A DNA stretch of 64,000 nucleotides from assembly GCF_000686805.1 (NCBI RefSeq), contig NZ_JMLP01000011.1, forward strand, positions 62,001 through 126,000, read 5' to 3'. The position numbers and the translations under genes were made by a program. The notes beneath the pieces were generated by a model. The model did no database searches, was not told where the DNA came from, and saw only the letters and a program-made list of their open reading frames with translations. Of this stretch, positions 48,478-56,648 are shown piece after piece (within the stretch, counting starts at the first letter, position 1; each line of letters begins with the position of its first letter). The stretch is from Bacillus sp. UNC41MFS5. Lineage in GTDB: Bacteria; Bacillota; Bacilli; Bacillales_B; DSM-18226.

Positions 48478-49164
48478 TCACTCTTCATTTGCAGCCTCTT
48501 TTACTCTTTTCTTGAAATCATTATAGGTGTTCCCTTCAAATTTCACACCATTAATAAAAATCGAAGGGGTGCTTGTAATACTTAACTTATTAGCTGCACT
48601 CATATCTTTCTCCCATGCCTCTTTTGATTGGTCATTATTAAAGGCATTGACCACTCTTTTCACCTCTGCTTCAGAGGCAATTTCACGTAAAGTGTTCTTA
48701 AGAAAGGCTTCCGTATAGATATCCATTTGCTCCGCTTTCGTATCATCAGGCTGTTTTTCATATAACAGTTCATGAAACTTCCAGAACGTTTCATTTCCTA
48801 GTTCCTGAAAGACGGTTTCCGCAAATTTGGCAGAACGAGTAGAATCCACATTGATAAACGAATAATTCATAAAATAGAACGAAGCCTTTCCTGTATCGAT
48901 CAAATCCTTTTCGATATTTGGAAGTAGTGTATCATTAAAATTTTTGCAATAAGGACATTTATAATCACCAAATTCAACGATTTTTACAGGGGCAGACTTT
49001 TCCCCTAAAAATGGCTGTCCCTCATAGTCCATTGCTTCTTTTTTAGCTGTATTTGATAAAAAAATTAACCCGACAAGACAAACTGCGACTAAACCAATCA
49101 CCCAGAAAATAAATTTAGACGATTGATTATTCGACTTTTTCGTTTTTTTGTTCCCTGAAGACAT
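48478..49164 (-). CDS. DsbA-family thiol:disulfide oxidoreductase (BdbD-like)
   Basis: 228 aa. N-terminal membrane anchor (about 19-40), then a DsbA/thioredoxin domain with active site FGDYKCPYCKNF and a cis-Pro loop in TSTPSIFINGVKF. The protein should form or repair disulfides on exported proteins. GAGGGTGA precedes ATG 49164. It follows a DoxX gene by 34 nt in one operon; no BdbC-type membrane partner is present. Confidence 0.88.
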   Translation of the reverse strand: MSSGNKKTKKSNNQSSKFIFWVIGLVAVCLVGLIFLSNTAKKEAMDYEGQPFLGEKSAPVKIVEFGDYKCPYCKNFNDTLLPNIEKDLIDTGKASFYFMNYSFINVDSTRSAKFAETVFQELGNETFWKFHELLYEKQPDDTKAEQMDIYTEAFLKNTLREIASEAEVKRVVNAFNNDQSKEAWEKDMSAANKLSITSTPSIFINGVKFEGNTYNDFKKRVKEAANEE

Positions 49165-49198
49165 CAATTCACCCTCTAATTTCTCTAGTATTTAATCT

Positions 49199-49603
49199 TT
49201 ATTGTGAGTTTTTTGAGAATAATTTTGAATCAAGAGAAAGAGCAGATTTCGAATTTAGGAATAGAAATACTGCCATGACTGCAAAGGCAAGATCCAATTC
49301 AAACCCAGCACCTTGTCCTTTTCCCATGAAGCCTGCTGCCAATTTTACTTTTAAAATAGCTCCTATCATGATGAATACAAACAGAGCAGCAATATATCGT
49401 GTTCCAAATCCGATGATTAACAACAGACCTCCTACTAATTCGATAATGCCGACTATGTACCCCACAAACCCCGGAATTCCTATACTATCAAACCAACCTA
49501 CAGTATTTTCAATACCATTTTGAAACTTTGAAACACCGTGAATAAAAAATGATAACCCTAAAAATATTCTTAAAATGAGTGTCCCTACTTCTAATTTTTT
49601 CAA
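49199..49603 (-). CDS. DoxX family membrane protein
   Basis: 134 aa from TTG 49603, which has GAGAGGAG 8 nt upstream; a GTG at 49639 is possible but has no good site. Four membrane helices: LILRIFLGLSFFIHGVSKFQ, GYIVGIIELVGGLLLIIGFGTR, YIAALFVFIMIGAILKVKL, and LDLAFAVMAVFLFLNSKSAL. The DoxX and DsbA-like pair suggests respiratory-chain-linked reoxidation of the thiol oxidase. This is distinct from the duplicated doxX genes at 9.8-11.4 kb. Confidence 0.82.
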   Translation of the reverse strand: MKKLEVGTLILRIFLGLSFFIHGVSKFQNGIENTVGWFDSIGIPGFVGYIVGIIELVGGLLLIIGFGTRYIAALFVFIMIGAILKVKLAAGFMGKGQGAGFELDLAFAVMAVFLFLNSKSALSLDSKLFSKNSQ

Positions 49604-49636
49604 TATACTTTCTCCTCTCAAATTCCGTTTAATCTC

Positions 49637-49653
49637 CACTACGAACCGTAGTG
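49637..49653. promoter_or_regulatory. BlaI-type operator palindrome 1
   Basis: CACTACGAACCGTAGTG, arms CACTAC / GTAGTG with a 5-bp centre, upstream of doxX-dsbA. It shares the core GTAGTGTAA with sites at 49701 and 51083. Confidence 0.65.
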
Positions 49654-49700
49654 TAAATGAGTAACAAATTCACCCTTTTACACGAAAAAAATCTATTTAA

Positions 49701-49717
49701 CACTACTCATTGTAGTG
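49701..49717. promoter_or_regulatory. BlaI-type operator palindrome 2
   Basis: CACTACTCATTGTAGTG, same arms and spacing as site 1 and 64 bp away, upstream of doxX-dsbA. Confidence 0.7.
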
Positions 49718-49763
49718 TAACTTGTTACAAACGGTCAAGTGATAATACTTCTATTAAATAAAG

Positions 49764-49787
49764 GATTGGAATTAACCTCCAATCCAT
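49764..49787 (-). terminator. Terminator of blaI-M56 operon
   Basis: On the minus strand GGATTGGA / TTCCAATCC with a 6-nt loop is followed by TTTATTT. Confidence 0.75.
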
Positions 49788-49788
49788 G

Positions 49789-50646
49789 TTATGCAATAAC
49801 TAATAGCAATAATATTAAAATAAATACATTTAAAGAGATGACGATTGTTCGTGTCTCTACTTTAACTGGAATCGATTGTTGCGGATTAATTAATTGTTGA
49901 AGCCTGTAATCGACTGTACTATCCGCAAAATGCACGATAGCTGGAGTTAGATTTGAATTAACCTTCAGCTGCTTCTTGATTAGCTTTAAAAGAGCGCTGC
50001 CTAATCCAAGTTCTGAACCCATTCGATTAATCGCATATTCATCTGCAACTAGTTCAATCATAATCCGATAATTCTGATAGGACCATCTCGTAAGCGGGAT
50101 ATACCATATAGATTCTGAGATAACTTGTAAAATAAACACCTTAATTCCATCATAATACCTTTGGTGGGAAGTCTCGTGGTAAATGACTGCTTCTAATTCC
50201 TTTGAATCTAACATTTCAATTAGTGTAGTAGAAAGGACAATTACTGGGTTCGAAAACCCAAATGTAAATGCCAACGGTTCTTTATGATTGATCACAACGA
50301 TATCATCAGTTTTTCTGTTAAAAATTTGATTCAATTGTTGGGATTTACCTTTATTCATAAGTAGTTGAATTTTATTTTGAAATGAATTTAAAACTAGGAT
50401 TTGCTGTACGACCTTTTTACAAATCATGAAAACTGTATAAAAAATATACGCATTCACAATTATTAAAATCGCATAGTAGGCATACGTGCCTTTTTCAAAT
50501 AAGCTAATGCAAAAATTGAAGATATTAAATAGCTCTAATGGGCCAAATAAGATATTAACTAAAAACATAGCCATTTGAACTAACAAAATAATCGCAAAGA
50601 AAAGACCTAATCCGAAAACAGCAGTTGATTTTTGTTTCCAGATCAT
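49789..50646 (-). CDS. M56 family metallopeptidase (BlaR1-like, no sensor domain)
   Basis: 285 aa. Membrane helices at about 10-35, 45-75 and near the C-terminus surround a cytosolic zinc protease domain with HETSHQRYYDG (HExxH) and ELVADEYAINRMG. BlaR1/MecR1 proteins have a similar protease module but also an extracellular penicillin-binding sensor of about 250 residues, which is absent here. It starts immediately after the blaI-family stop. It likely inactivates the repressor when a signal, not a beta-lactam, is received. Confidence 0.85.
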   Translation of the reverse strand: MIWKQKSTAVFGLGLFFAIILLVQMAMFLVNILFGPLELFNIFNFCISLFEKGTYAYYAILIIVNAYIFYTVFMICKKVVQQILVLNSFQNKIQLLMNKGKSQQLNQIFNRKTDDIVVINHKEPLAFTFGFSNPVIVLSTTLIEMLDSKELEAVIYHETSHQRYYDGIKVFILQVISESIWYIPLTRWSYQNYRIMIELVADEYAINRMGSELGLGSALLKLIKKQLKVNSNLTPAIVHFADSTVDYRLQQLINPQQSIPVKVETRTIVISLNVFILILLLLVIA

Positions 50647-50647
50647 A

Positions 50648-51064
50648 TTACTTTCTGCCCTTTTTTAATTGTTCAATTTTTTGTTCCAGTTTCTGAAGTA
50701 AACGATCATCCACTTCATTTAAAGAATCCAGCATATGATTAACCACTAAGCCGCCAAATTCGTCCAAAAGGTTATCTGTTAGTTTTTTGGATTGGTCGCT
50801 AATAAAATCCTCTTTGGTTTTGACAGGTTTAAAGAAAGAGGTTCTTCCTTCCAATCTTTTTGTGAGGATGTTTTTATCGACAAGACGGTTCATAACGGTC
50901 ATAACTGTATTGAAGTTGAGCGGTTTTTCATTTTCTAATTTTTGTTGAACGTCCTTTATACTCTTTTCATTGCCGTCCCAAAGAATGTCCATTATTTTAG
51001 ACTCGAGCGGACCGAAAAAACGGTTAAGTCCTTCTTGGTCAAAACGAAAATTGTTTATTGTCAT
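50648..51064 (-). CDS. BlaI/MecI/CopY family repressor
   Basis: 138 aa. Winged helix with GPLESKIMDILWDGNEKSIKDVQQKL and NFNTVMTVMNRLVDKNILTKR (the BlaI N-T-V-x-T/M-x-x-R-L motif), then a helical dimerisation domain. A cleavage site for an M56 protease would be expected near Asn101-Phe in BlaI; the exact site was not mapped. It precedes the M56 gene and probably represses both its own operon (site at 51083) and doxX-dsbA (49637, 49701). Confidence 0.9.
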   Translation of the reverse strand: MTINNFRFDQEGLNRFFGPLESKIMDILWDGNEKSIKDVQQKLENEKPLNFNTVMTVMNRLVDKNILTKRLEGRTSFFKPVKTKEDFISDQSKKLTDNLLDEFGGLVVNHMLDSLNEVDDRLLQKLEQKIEQLKKGRK

Positions 51065-51082
51065 TTAATCCCCACCCTTCCA

Positions 51083-51100
51083 TTACACATTGTAGTGTAA
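51083..51100. promoter_or_regulatory. BlaI-type operator upstream of blaI gene
   Basis: TTACACATTGTAGTGTAA, arms TTACAC / GTGTAA, 19 nt upstream of the blaI-family start. Core GTAGTGTAA matches the two doxX-dsbA sites. Confidence 0.72.
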
Positions 51101-51158
51101 TATCCTAAATTTTTCAATGCGTGCCTTATTTCTATCCACCGCCGAAACCGAATGCTTT

Positions 51159-52481
51159 TTAGTGTTCTTTCCCAATCACACATGGTCTGCCTATTGAATG
51201 GTATTCAACAGGGAAACCTTTCATATCATCAAGCTGAAAGCAATTTCTGCCATCAAAAATAACTGGCTCTGTCATCCATTCAGAAAACATATTTATAGGA
51301 ATATTTTTAATCTCTTCCCATTCCGTTACAATAAACGCAAGATCGGCATTCATCAATGCTTGCTCCAATGTATCAGAATATGAAATGAGCTCTCCAATTT
51401 CTCTTTTTGCATTTATTATTGCAACAGGATCATAGGCAGTGACGATTGCTTCCTCAACCACTAACCTTTTTGCCAACTTGATAGAAACAGACTCACGGAC
51501 ATCGTCAGTATTAGGCTTGAATGATAGCCCTAACAGTGTGACCTTTTTTCCCTTTAAGCTTTTAAACCGATCTAATGCTTTGTCGATTAGCCTTAATTCT
51601 TGCCTTTTATTAATTTCCAGAACCTCATCTAGAAGTCTGATTGGTTCTCCAACTTCATTTGCTAAATGAATAAGCTCCTTCGTATCTTTAGGCAGACAAG
51701 AGCCTCCAAAACCTACTCCGGCATTTAGAAACGAGCTTCCAATTCTTGCATCCATCCCCATCCCCAGGGTGACTTCTTCAATATTTCCACCTATTTGTTC
51801 ACAAATACCAGAAAGTGCATTTACATAGCCAATTTTTAAGGATAAAAATGAATTGGAGGCAATTTTAATCAATTCCGCACTTTTTGTATCTGTTTTAATA
51901 ATAGGAATTTGCAGTGGTTTATATAACTCTTCCAATGTATCGATCGCTTCCTTGCTGTCAGATCCGATGATGATACGGTCGCCATGGAAAGTATCATAAA
52001 CGGCAGCACCCTGCCTAAGGAATTCTGGATTGGCTGCAATATGAAAACAATAGGGTGAACGCAATTCAGACTGAATCCACTCTTTAATTTTCTCATTTGT
52101 TCCTAATGGTACCGTGCTTTTCGTTACAATTAGAATATTATTTCTAGTTATCATTCTGCCAATTTCTTTTGAAATCTGTTCAATATATTGTAAATCAAGA
52201 GAACCATTTTTATCATTTGGTGTTCCAACTGTGATCATGATGATATCTGCATCCTGATAACCGATAATAGGGCTGGTTGTAAACGAAAGTCTGCCTGCCT
52301 CGAGATTGTTTTTCATTAACTCTTCTAATCCCGGTTCATAGAAGGTTGCTTCGCCTTTAAGAAGAGTATTTATTTTTTGAGGGTCACGATCCACGCAAAT
52401 GACCTCATGGCCGATCTCCGCTAAACACACCCCTGTGACAAGTCCAACATACCCTGTACCAGCAATGGCTATTTTTTTCAA
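51159..52481 (-). CDS. UDP-glucose 6-dehydrogenase
   Basis: 440 aa. N-terminal Rossmann motif GTGYVGLVTGVCLAE, catalytic Cys in GFGGSCLPKDTKEL, LLGLSFKPNTDDVRES linker and a C-terminal dehydrogenase domain. Makes UDP-glucuronate from UDP-glucose with two NAD+. The family includes Ugd and TuaD. It starts with TTG behind AAAGGAAAGGA. It sits downstream of a GT39-like gene and supplies a precursor that the nearby epimerase (59032) could convert. Confidence 0.92.
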   Translation of the reverse strand: MKKIAIAGTGYVGLVTGVCLAEIGHEVICVDRDPQKINTLLKGEATFYEPGLEELMKNNLEAGRLSFTTSPIIGYQDADIIMITVGTPNDKNGSLDLQYIEQISKEIGRMITRNNILIVTKSTVPLGTNEKIKEWIQSELRSPYCFHIAANPEFLRQGAAVYDTFHGDRIIIGSDSKEAIDTLEELYKPLQIPIIKTDTKSAELIKIASNSFLSLKIGYVNALSGICEQIGGNIEEVTLGMGMDARIGSSFLNAGVGFGGSCLPKDTKELIHLANEVGEPIRLLDEVLEINKRQELRLIDKALDRFKSLKGKKVTLLGLSFKPNTDDVRESVSIKLAKRLVVEEAIVTAYDPVAIINAKREIGELISYSDTLEQALMNADLAFIVTEWEEIKNIPINMFSEWMTEPVIFDGRNCFQLDDMKGFPVEYHSIGRPCVIGKEH

Positions 52482-52517
52482 AGCATTTTTCCTTTCCTTT
52501 TTGAATTCTTCTAATTC

Positions 52518-54002
52518 TTAATGAACTGCTTCATTTCCGATCCATTTATATAAAGTAATATCATGATAAACTGGATCAAAAAGTTCATTTGATTGAAAGC
52601 TTGCTACTTTTATTATTTTGCCATCCAATGAATGACCTTGTGTGAGGAATCCTTTAACTACTTTATCCGTTAGAAGTATAGTTCTTCCACTGAAATATTT
52701 TGAATCTGACTTGAAAAACTCAAACGTTTCGAGTCTTTTATGTGTATAAGATGCATTTATATACTGGAGTACCCTTGTTTCTTCCCATGTATAAAGAATC
52801 ACAGGTTGATCCATTTTCGATAGATACTCATCCATCTTATATATAGCTGGACTTTCGGTTCCTTCGGCCTTTAATAATATAACATCTTTCCAAACTTGAT
52901 GTCCTAAGAGGATGACCGCTAGTCCTAGTATCAGATATGATACCCTTTTTGAAAAAAGAATGATACAAATAATGAAGACTAACAGAATGATTAATGGAAG
53001 TACGTGCCGAGCTTTTTCAATGTTTTGTCCAAGTAATCCCCAAACAAAATAGCAGGAAAACAGAAGGTAAAGTAGATTCATAAAGGGATGATTAGCCTTT
53101 GGTTCCTGCCTTTTATAGCTTCGAAATAGAATTACCGCCAGAAAAAAAGCGAAAATAACTACAGTGATAATAGATTTGCCGGCGATGCCTGTCCAGACAA
53201 TATTCCCCCATGTGAATTTCGTCAGCCTCTCAAAAAAACTTATTTTGGATGTTTCTATTGCACCGCCCCAATCATTAAAATGACCAGTTGTAAAGGCTAA
53301 TGATAGCTTGATAAAACCAATCAAACTACCTTCTGAAACAATAAGAGCAACGATCCAGCATGCTTGAAAGGCGATGCCAAACAGACAGTAATAGATTAAC
53401 TCTACTCTGGAAATCGTTTTATTTTTAACTTTAAGGTAAAAAAGAAAAAGAATACCGATGGAAAATGGCAGATAAGAAAGGCGAATTCCCATCATAAGGC
53501 TTAACATGGCTAAGGGGATCAAAATAAATGTTGAATTCGTCCTCTTAAAAGCAAAAAACAAACTCCACAAATACCACCAAAAAGCAGCAAGTGCCGCTCC
53601 TTCAGACATCGGTTGGTTAACCATGATGATGCAAAAACTGCTAGAATAAATAATCGCAGCCGATAGCCATGAATAGCTGCTGCTTAAAAAGTTCCTGCAC
53701 AATTTATAAATTGGGACCACAGTACTGGCATAAAAAAGAATGTTAAACATAGTCAGAGCCTCTGATGGATCATTCACAAATAGATGAATGAATTTGCCTC
53801 CTAAAATAAACAAAGGATAACCAGGGAAATGCGGCTGCATAGCCATTAAATCAAATCGTGTAACAGCAAGAGAAAAATCAACCTGGTCCCATGAGGAAGT
53901 ATAAGGATTGACATAAAGAAGCTGTGATAGAAAAACAATCATTATAGCTGTAATACTTAAGCCTATTAACAGGCTTTTTTTTAACTGATGAGATAATTTC
54001 AT
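52518..54002 (-). CDS. GT39-like polytopic membrane glycosyltransferase
   Basis: 494 aa with about 11-12 membrane helices. An early loop has WDQVDFSLAVTRFDLMAMQPHFPGYPL, which resembles the acidic DxxxF/Y loop of dolichol- or polyprenyl-phosphate-mannose transferases (GT-C fold), and a soluble C-terminal domain of about 110 residues follows. These enzymes move sugars from polyprenyl phosphate to outer-surface acceptors. The GT2 gene at 55872 could make the polyprenyl-linked donor. GGAG lies 9 nt before ATG 54002. The acceptor is unknown. Confidence 0.75.
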   Translation of the reverse strand: MKLSHQLKKSLLIGLSITAIMIVFLSQLLYVNPYTSSWDQVDFSLAVTRFDLMAMQPHFPGYPLFILGGKFIHLFVNDPSEALTMFNILFYASTVVPIYKLCRNFLSSSYSWLSAAIIYSSSFCIIMVNQPMSEGAALAAFWWYLWSLFFAFKRTNSTFILIPLAMLSLMMGIRLSYLPFSIGILFLFYLKVKNKTISRVELIYYCLFGIAFQACWIVALIVSEGSLIGFIKLSLAFTTGHFNDWGGAIETSKISFFERLTKFTWGNIVWTGIAGKSIITVVIFAFFLAVILFRSYKRQEPKANHPFMNLLYLLFSCYFVWGLLGQNIEKARHVLPLIILLVFIICIILFSKRVSYLILGLAVILLGHQVWKDVILLKAEGTESPAIYKMDEYLSKMDQPVILYTWEETRVLQYINASYTHKRLETFEFFKSDSKYFSGRTILLTDKVVKGFLTQGHSLDGKIIKVASFQSNELFDPVYHDITLYKWIGNEAVH

Positions 54003-54065
54003 TCATTCATACTCCATTTCAGAGAAAAAGTACAAGGCAAAAGCCTTGTACTTTTTGTTTAAGGG

Positions 54066-54989
54066 TTATTTCGCTTGTGTCTTAAGAATGTGGCCATTCT
54101 GTGAAGCATTTTCTTTTTTCCGCTGACTTGCTGCCGGTTTGGAGGAGGTTAGCAGATAAATGGCTACAAAATATCCGATATATGCCAGAACTTCTTCAAT
54201 CGAAGGCATGGATGAATAACCAAATAATGCTTTCAAGAAAACTCCAATATCTCCTGAAAGGATGGGTGCTGTCCCAGTATCACGAAGGTAATGAGTATAA
54301 TCAATAGGATGCTCTGGCAAAAACCAGGTAAGATCATACACATGCGGCAGGACACTTCCAATTATGTTAATATCCTGCATCATGGATATAGCTTGAACCA
54401 ACAGTCCGGCTGAAATAAGAATAATAAAAGCTCCTGTTAATTTAAAGAAGCTACTTAATGGAATCCTCATTGTTCCTTTAAAGAACAAATATGAAACGAT
54501 AACAGCTATGACTACACCTGTAATCGCACCCCAGCCTTCCATCGCGGCACCGATGTTTCCTCCAGTAATGGCGGCAAAGAAGAATACCGTTTCCACACCT
54601 TCTCGTAGAACAACAAGAAAGGAATGGACGACCATACCCACAACATTTCCAGTGGAAATAAACTTATTCATTTTTCCTTCCATATTCCCTTTTATATCAC
54701 GACTGTGACTAGCCATCCAGAAAACCATTTGGGTAAGTAAAACTGCAGATACAAGCATAATTCCTATTTTTAGATACATTTCGCTTCCCATGGCTGCAAA
54801 ACCTGTAAATACAATTTGGAATAATAGGGCTACTCCGATACTTGCCAATACGGCAAGACCTGCCCCCATCCAAACATATTTTGTGTACTGCTTATGATCT
54901 ACTCTTTTAAGATAGGTTGTAATGATACCTACAATTAATAAGGCCTCTAACACTTCCCGGAATGTGATTAACAATGCCTGAATTTCCAC
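54066..54989 (-). CDS. FTR1 family iron permease (EfeU-like)
   Basis: 307 aa, seven membrane helices. Both FTR1 iron motifs are present: ITFREVLEALL near the start (RExxE) and VLREGVETVFF (RExxE). Imports iron as Fe3+ after oxidation. GTG start behind GGGGGAGGAGAAGG. The usual EfeO and EfeB partners are absent; instead an unassigned anchored protein lies immediately upstream. The operon promoter overlaps a Fur box. Confidence 0.9.
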   Translation of the reverse strand: MEIQALLITFREVLEALLIVGIITTYLKRVDHKQYTKYVWMGAGLAVLASIGVALLFQIVFTGFAAMGSEMYLKIGIMLVSAVLLTQMVFWMASHSRDIKGNMEGKMNKFISTGNVVGMVVHSFLVVLREGVETVFFFAAITGGNIGAAMEGWGAITGVVIAVIVSYLFFKGTMRIPLSSFFKLTGAFIILISAGLLVQAISMMQDINIIGSVLPHVYDLTWFLPEHPIDYTHYLRDTGTAPILSGDIGVFLKALFGYSSMPSIEEVLAYIGYFVAIYLLTSSKPAASQRKKENASQNGHILKTQAK

Positions 54990-55019
54990 AGTCCTTCTCC
55001 TCCCCCATGGTGCCTTCGT

Positions 55020-55775
55020 TTACTTTCTTCTTTTGCGAATCACAAAGATAATAACAGCTATAATAACTCCTACTATTAAAATTAGTGGGATCCAATTACG
55101 GATATTTGATATATCCGTCCAATCCTTTTTCCCAGTGCTTTGTTGTTCTGTGGCACTTTCAGAAAAATGCCCTACTTCAAGACTTTTTAATTTAAATTCT
55201 GATTTTAAGCTCTCCAGAATTTCTTCTTTATTTTCCTTAAAGGCCTCTAAATTTGCTTCTTTTTTTCCTACCCCAAACAATCCGGGGTTCCCCAATGCTA
55301 CCAATGCCTGATCAAAATCAGTTCGGATTTTTTTATCATTATCAGGGTTTTCAGCTTCAACCCTCGGGGATATAGCTTCGTATGTAGCAAATCCTTTCGC
55401 AAGTAGTCGCTTCGTTGTGTCATATTCCTTAAAGTTATTTTCAATACTCTCCAAACGTCTGGCAATATTTAAAACAAGAAGTTTTTCCATATTTTCTAAA
55501 GTGGCTTTTTTATCTTCCGCTTCGATATTTTTTAAAATCAGCTTTGCAGGCTCAGGACCCATATGCATATCGATTTCTTCTTTAACGGTATCAAAAAGCT
55601 TTTTAGCAGATGTGAAATTCGGTGGATTCTCATCAAGTTTAGTGACCATGCCCTTATATACCTCAGCAACCTTTTCTTCATTCGGGTCACCATATGAGTA
55701 AGCATGGGCATAACTAATGGAAAGGCTGTTAACAATTATTGTTACAATAAAAAATAAAACTGAGAGTTTTTTCAT
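55020..55775 (-). CDS. Membrane-anchored extracellular protein of FTR1 operon
   Basis: 251 aa. A signal peptide (about 1-25, ending YAHA) is followed by a helical, charged extracytoplasmic domain and a C-terminal helix (WIPLILIVGVIIAVIIFVI) ending RKRRK, a type I topology. The motif DTVKEEIDMHMGPEPAKLIL contains His/Met/Glu residues that could bind iron. It replaces EfeO in position, but its sequence has no EfeO or imelysin hallmark that I can see. It is 30 nt before the permease gene. A metal-donor role is inference. Confidence 0.75.
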   Translation of the reverse strand: MKKLSVLFFIVTIIVNSLSISYAHAYSYGDPNEEKVAEVYKGMVTKLDENPPNFTSAKKLFDTVKEEIDMHMGPEPAKLILKNIEAEDKKATLENMEKLLVLNIARRLESIENNFKEYDTTKRLLAKGFATYEAISPRVEAENPDNDKKIRTDFDQALVALGNPGLFGVGKKEANLEAFKENKEEILESLKSEFKLKSLEVGHFSESATEQQSTGKKDWTDISNIRNWIPLILIVGVIIAVIIFVIRKRRK

Positions 55776-55796
55776 CCAAATTCCCTCCTGTGGTTA

Positions 55797-55825
55797 ATGA
55801 TAATGATTATCATCCTCGCTGTCAA
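55797..55825 (-). promoter_or_regulatory. Fur-controlled promoter of FTR1 operon
   Basis: On the minus strand TTGACA (55825-55820), 17 bp, TATCAT (55802-55797). A perfect 7-1-7 Fur box TGATAATGATTATCA at 55798-55812 overlaps the -10 and spacer. Confidence 0.88.
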
Positions 55826-55871
55826 TATGGCACTGAAGATTGTCACATATTTATCATACTTATCTGACAAA

Positions 55872-56648
55872 TTAATCCTGCTTTCTATCTAAGATAGGAA
55901 ACACCCTACCGCCTTGCGTCCTATAGGTCTGCTTTTTCGTGTTTACTTTTGTCACAGGCCTTCTCATTTCTTTTAATATAGCAGGTAAGACCGAGGTCAT
56001 ATACGAACGAAATTTAATAAATGATTCACCCGTTTTACGAACCTGATATTGAATGGGAATTTCCTTCATACGAAACCCTTTTCGAATTAGATTTAATGTG
56101 ACCACTTGGGCATAATTGTAATCGTGGATAATTTCTGCTTCCTCCATGGCCTGTCTAGAAAATGCTCTCATACCAGATTGACCATCATAGATCCATTTAC
56201 GGAGGAGAAGCGCTTGTAGCATGGTAAAACAGTAATTTCCGATTCTTCTGTTCCATTTCATACCATCTATTGTTCCAAGAAAACGGGATCCCATCACATA
56301 ATCAGAAGTTCCCAATAGGATGGGTTCAATTAATTCTGGAATTTGTTCAGCTGGGTATTCATTATCGGCATCAATCATAACACCAATATCTGCTCCATAT
56401 AAAACACACAGTTCCAGCCCATTTCTCACTGCTGCCCCTAAACCTTGATTTTTAACAAACGTGTGAACATAATTTGCTCCCGCTGCCCACGATAGTTCTT
56501 CTGTCCGATCACTAGAACCGTCATTTACCACAAGAACCTCTACACACACATGGGGATTAAAATTTCTGGGTATTTTTCGAATGACCTCTGTAATTGAGTC
56601 TTCTTCATTATAGGCTGGCAGAAAAACTATTACTTTTTGTTGCTTCAT
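55872..56648 (-). CDS. Family 2 glycosyltransferase (polyprenyl-phosphate sugar synthase type)
   Basis: 258 aa. GT-A fold with FLPAYNEEDSITEVIRKIP, VNDGSSDRTEE and MIDADNEYP (DxD-type metal site), and GSRFLGTIDGMKWNRR as in dolichol-phosphate mannose/glucose synthases. No C-terminal membrane pair is present. Makes a polyprenyl-P-sugar for transfer outside. ATG 56648 lies inside the upstream gene's stop region (overlap 41 nt), so translation is coupled; the ATG at 56660 is also possible. Confidence 0.8.
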   Translation of the reverse strand: MKQQKVIVFLPAYNEEDSITEVIRKIPRNFNPHVCVEVLVVNDGSSDRTEELSWAAGANYVHTFVKNQGLGAAVRNGLELCVLYGADIGVMIDADNEYPAEQIPELIEPILLGTSDYVMGSRFLGTIDGMKWNRRIGNYCFTMLQALLLRKWIYDGQSGMRAFSRQAMEEAEIIHDYNYAQVVTLNLIRKGFRMKEIPIQYQVRKTGESFIKFRSYMTSVLPAILKEMRRPVTKVNTKKQTYRTQGGRVFPILDRKQD

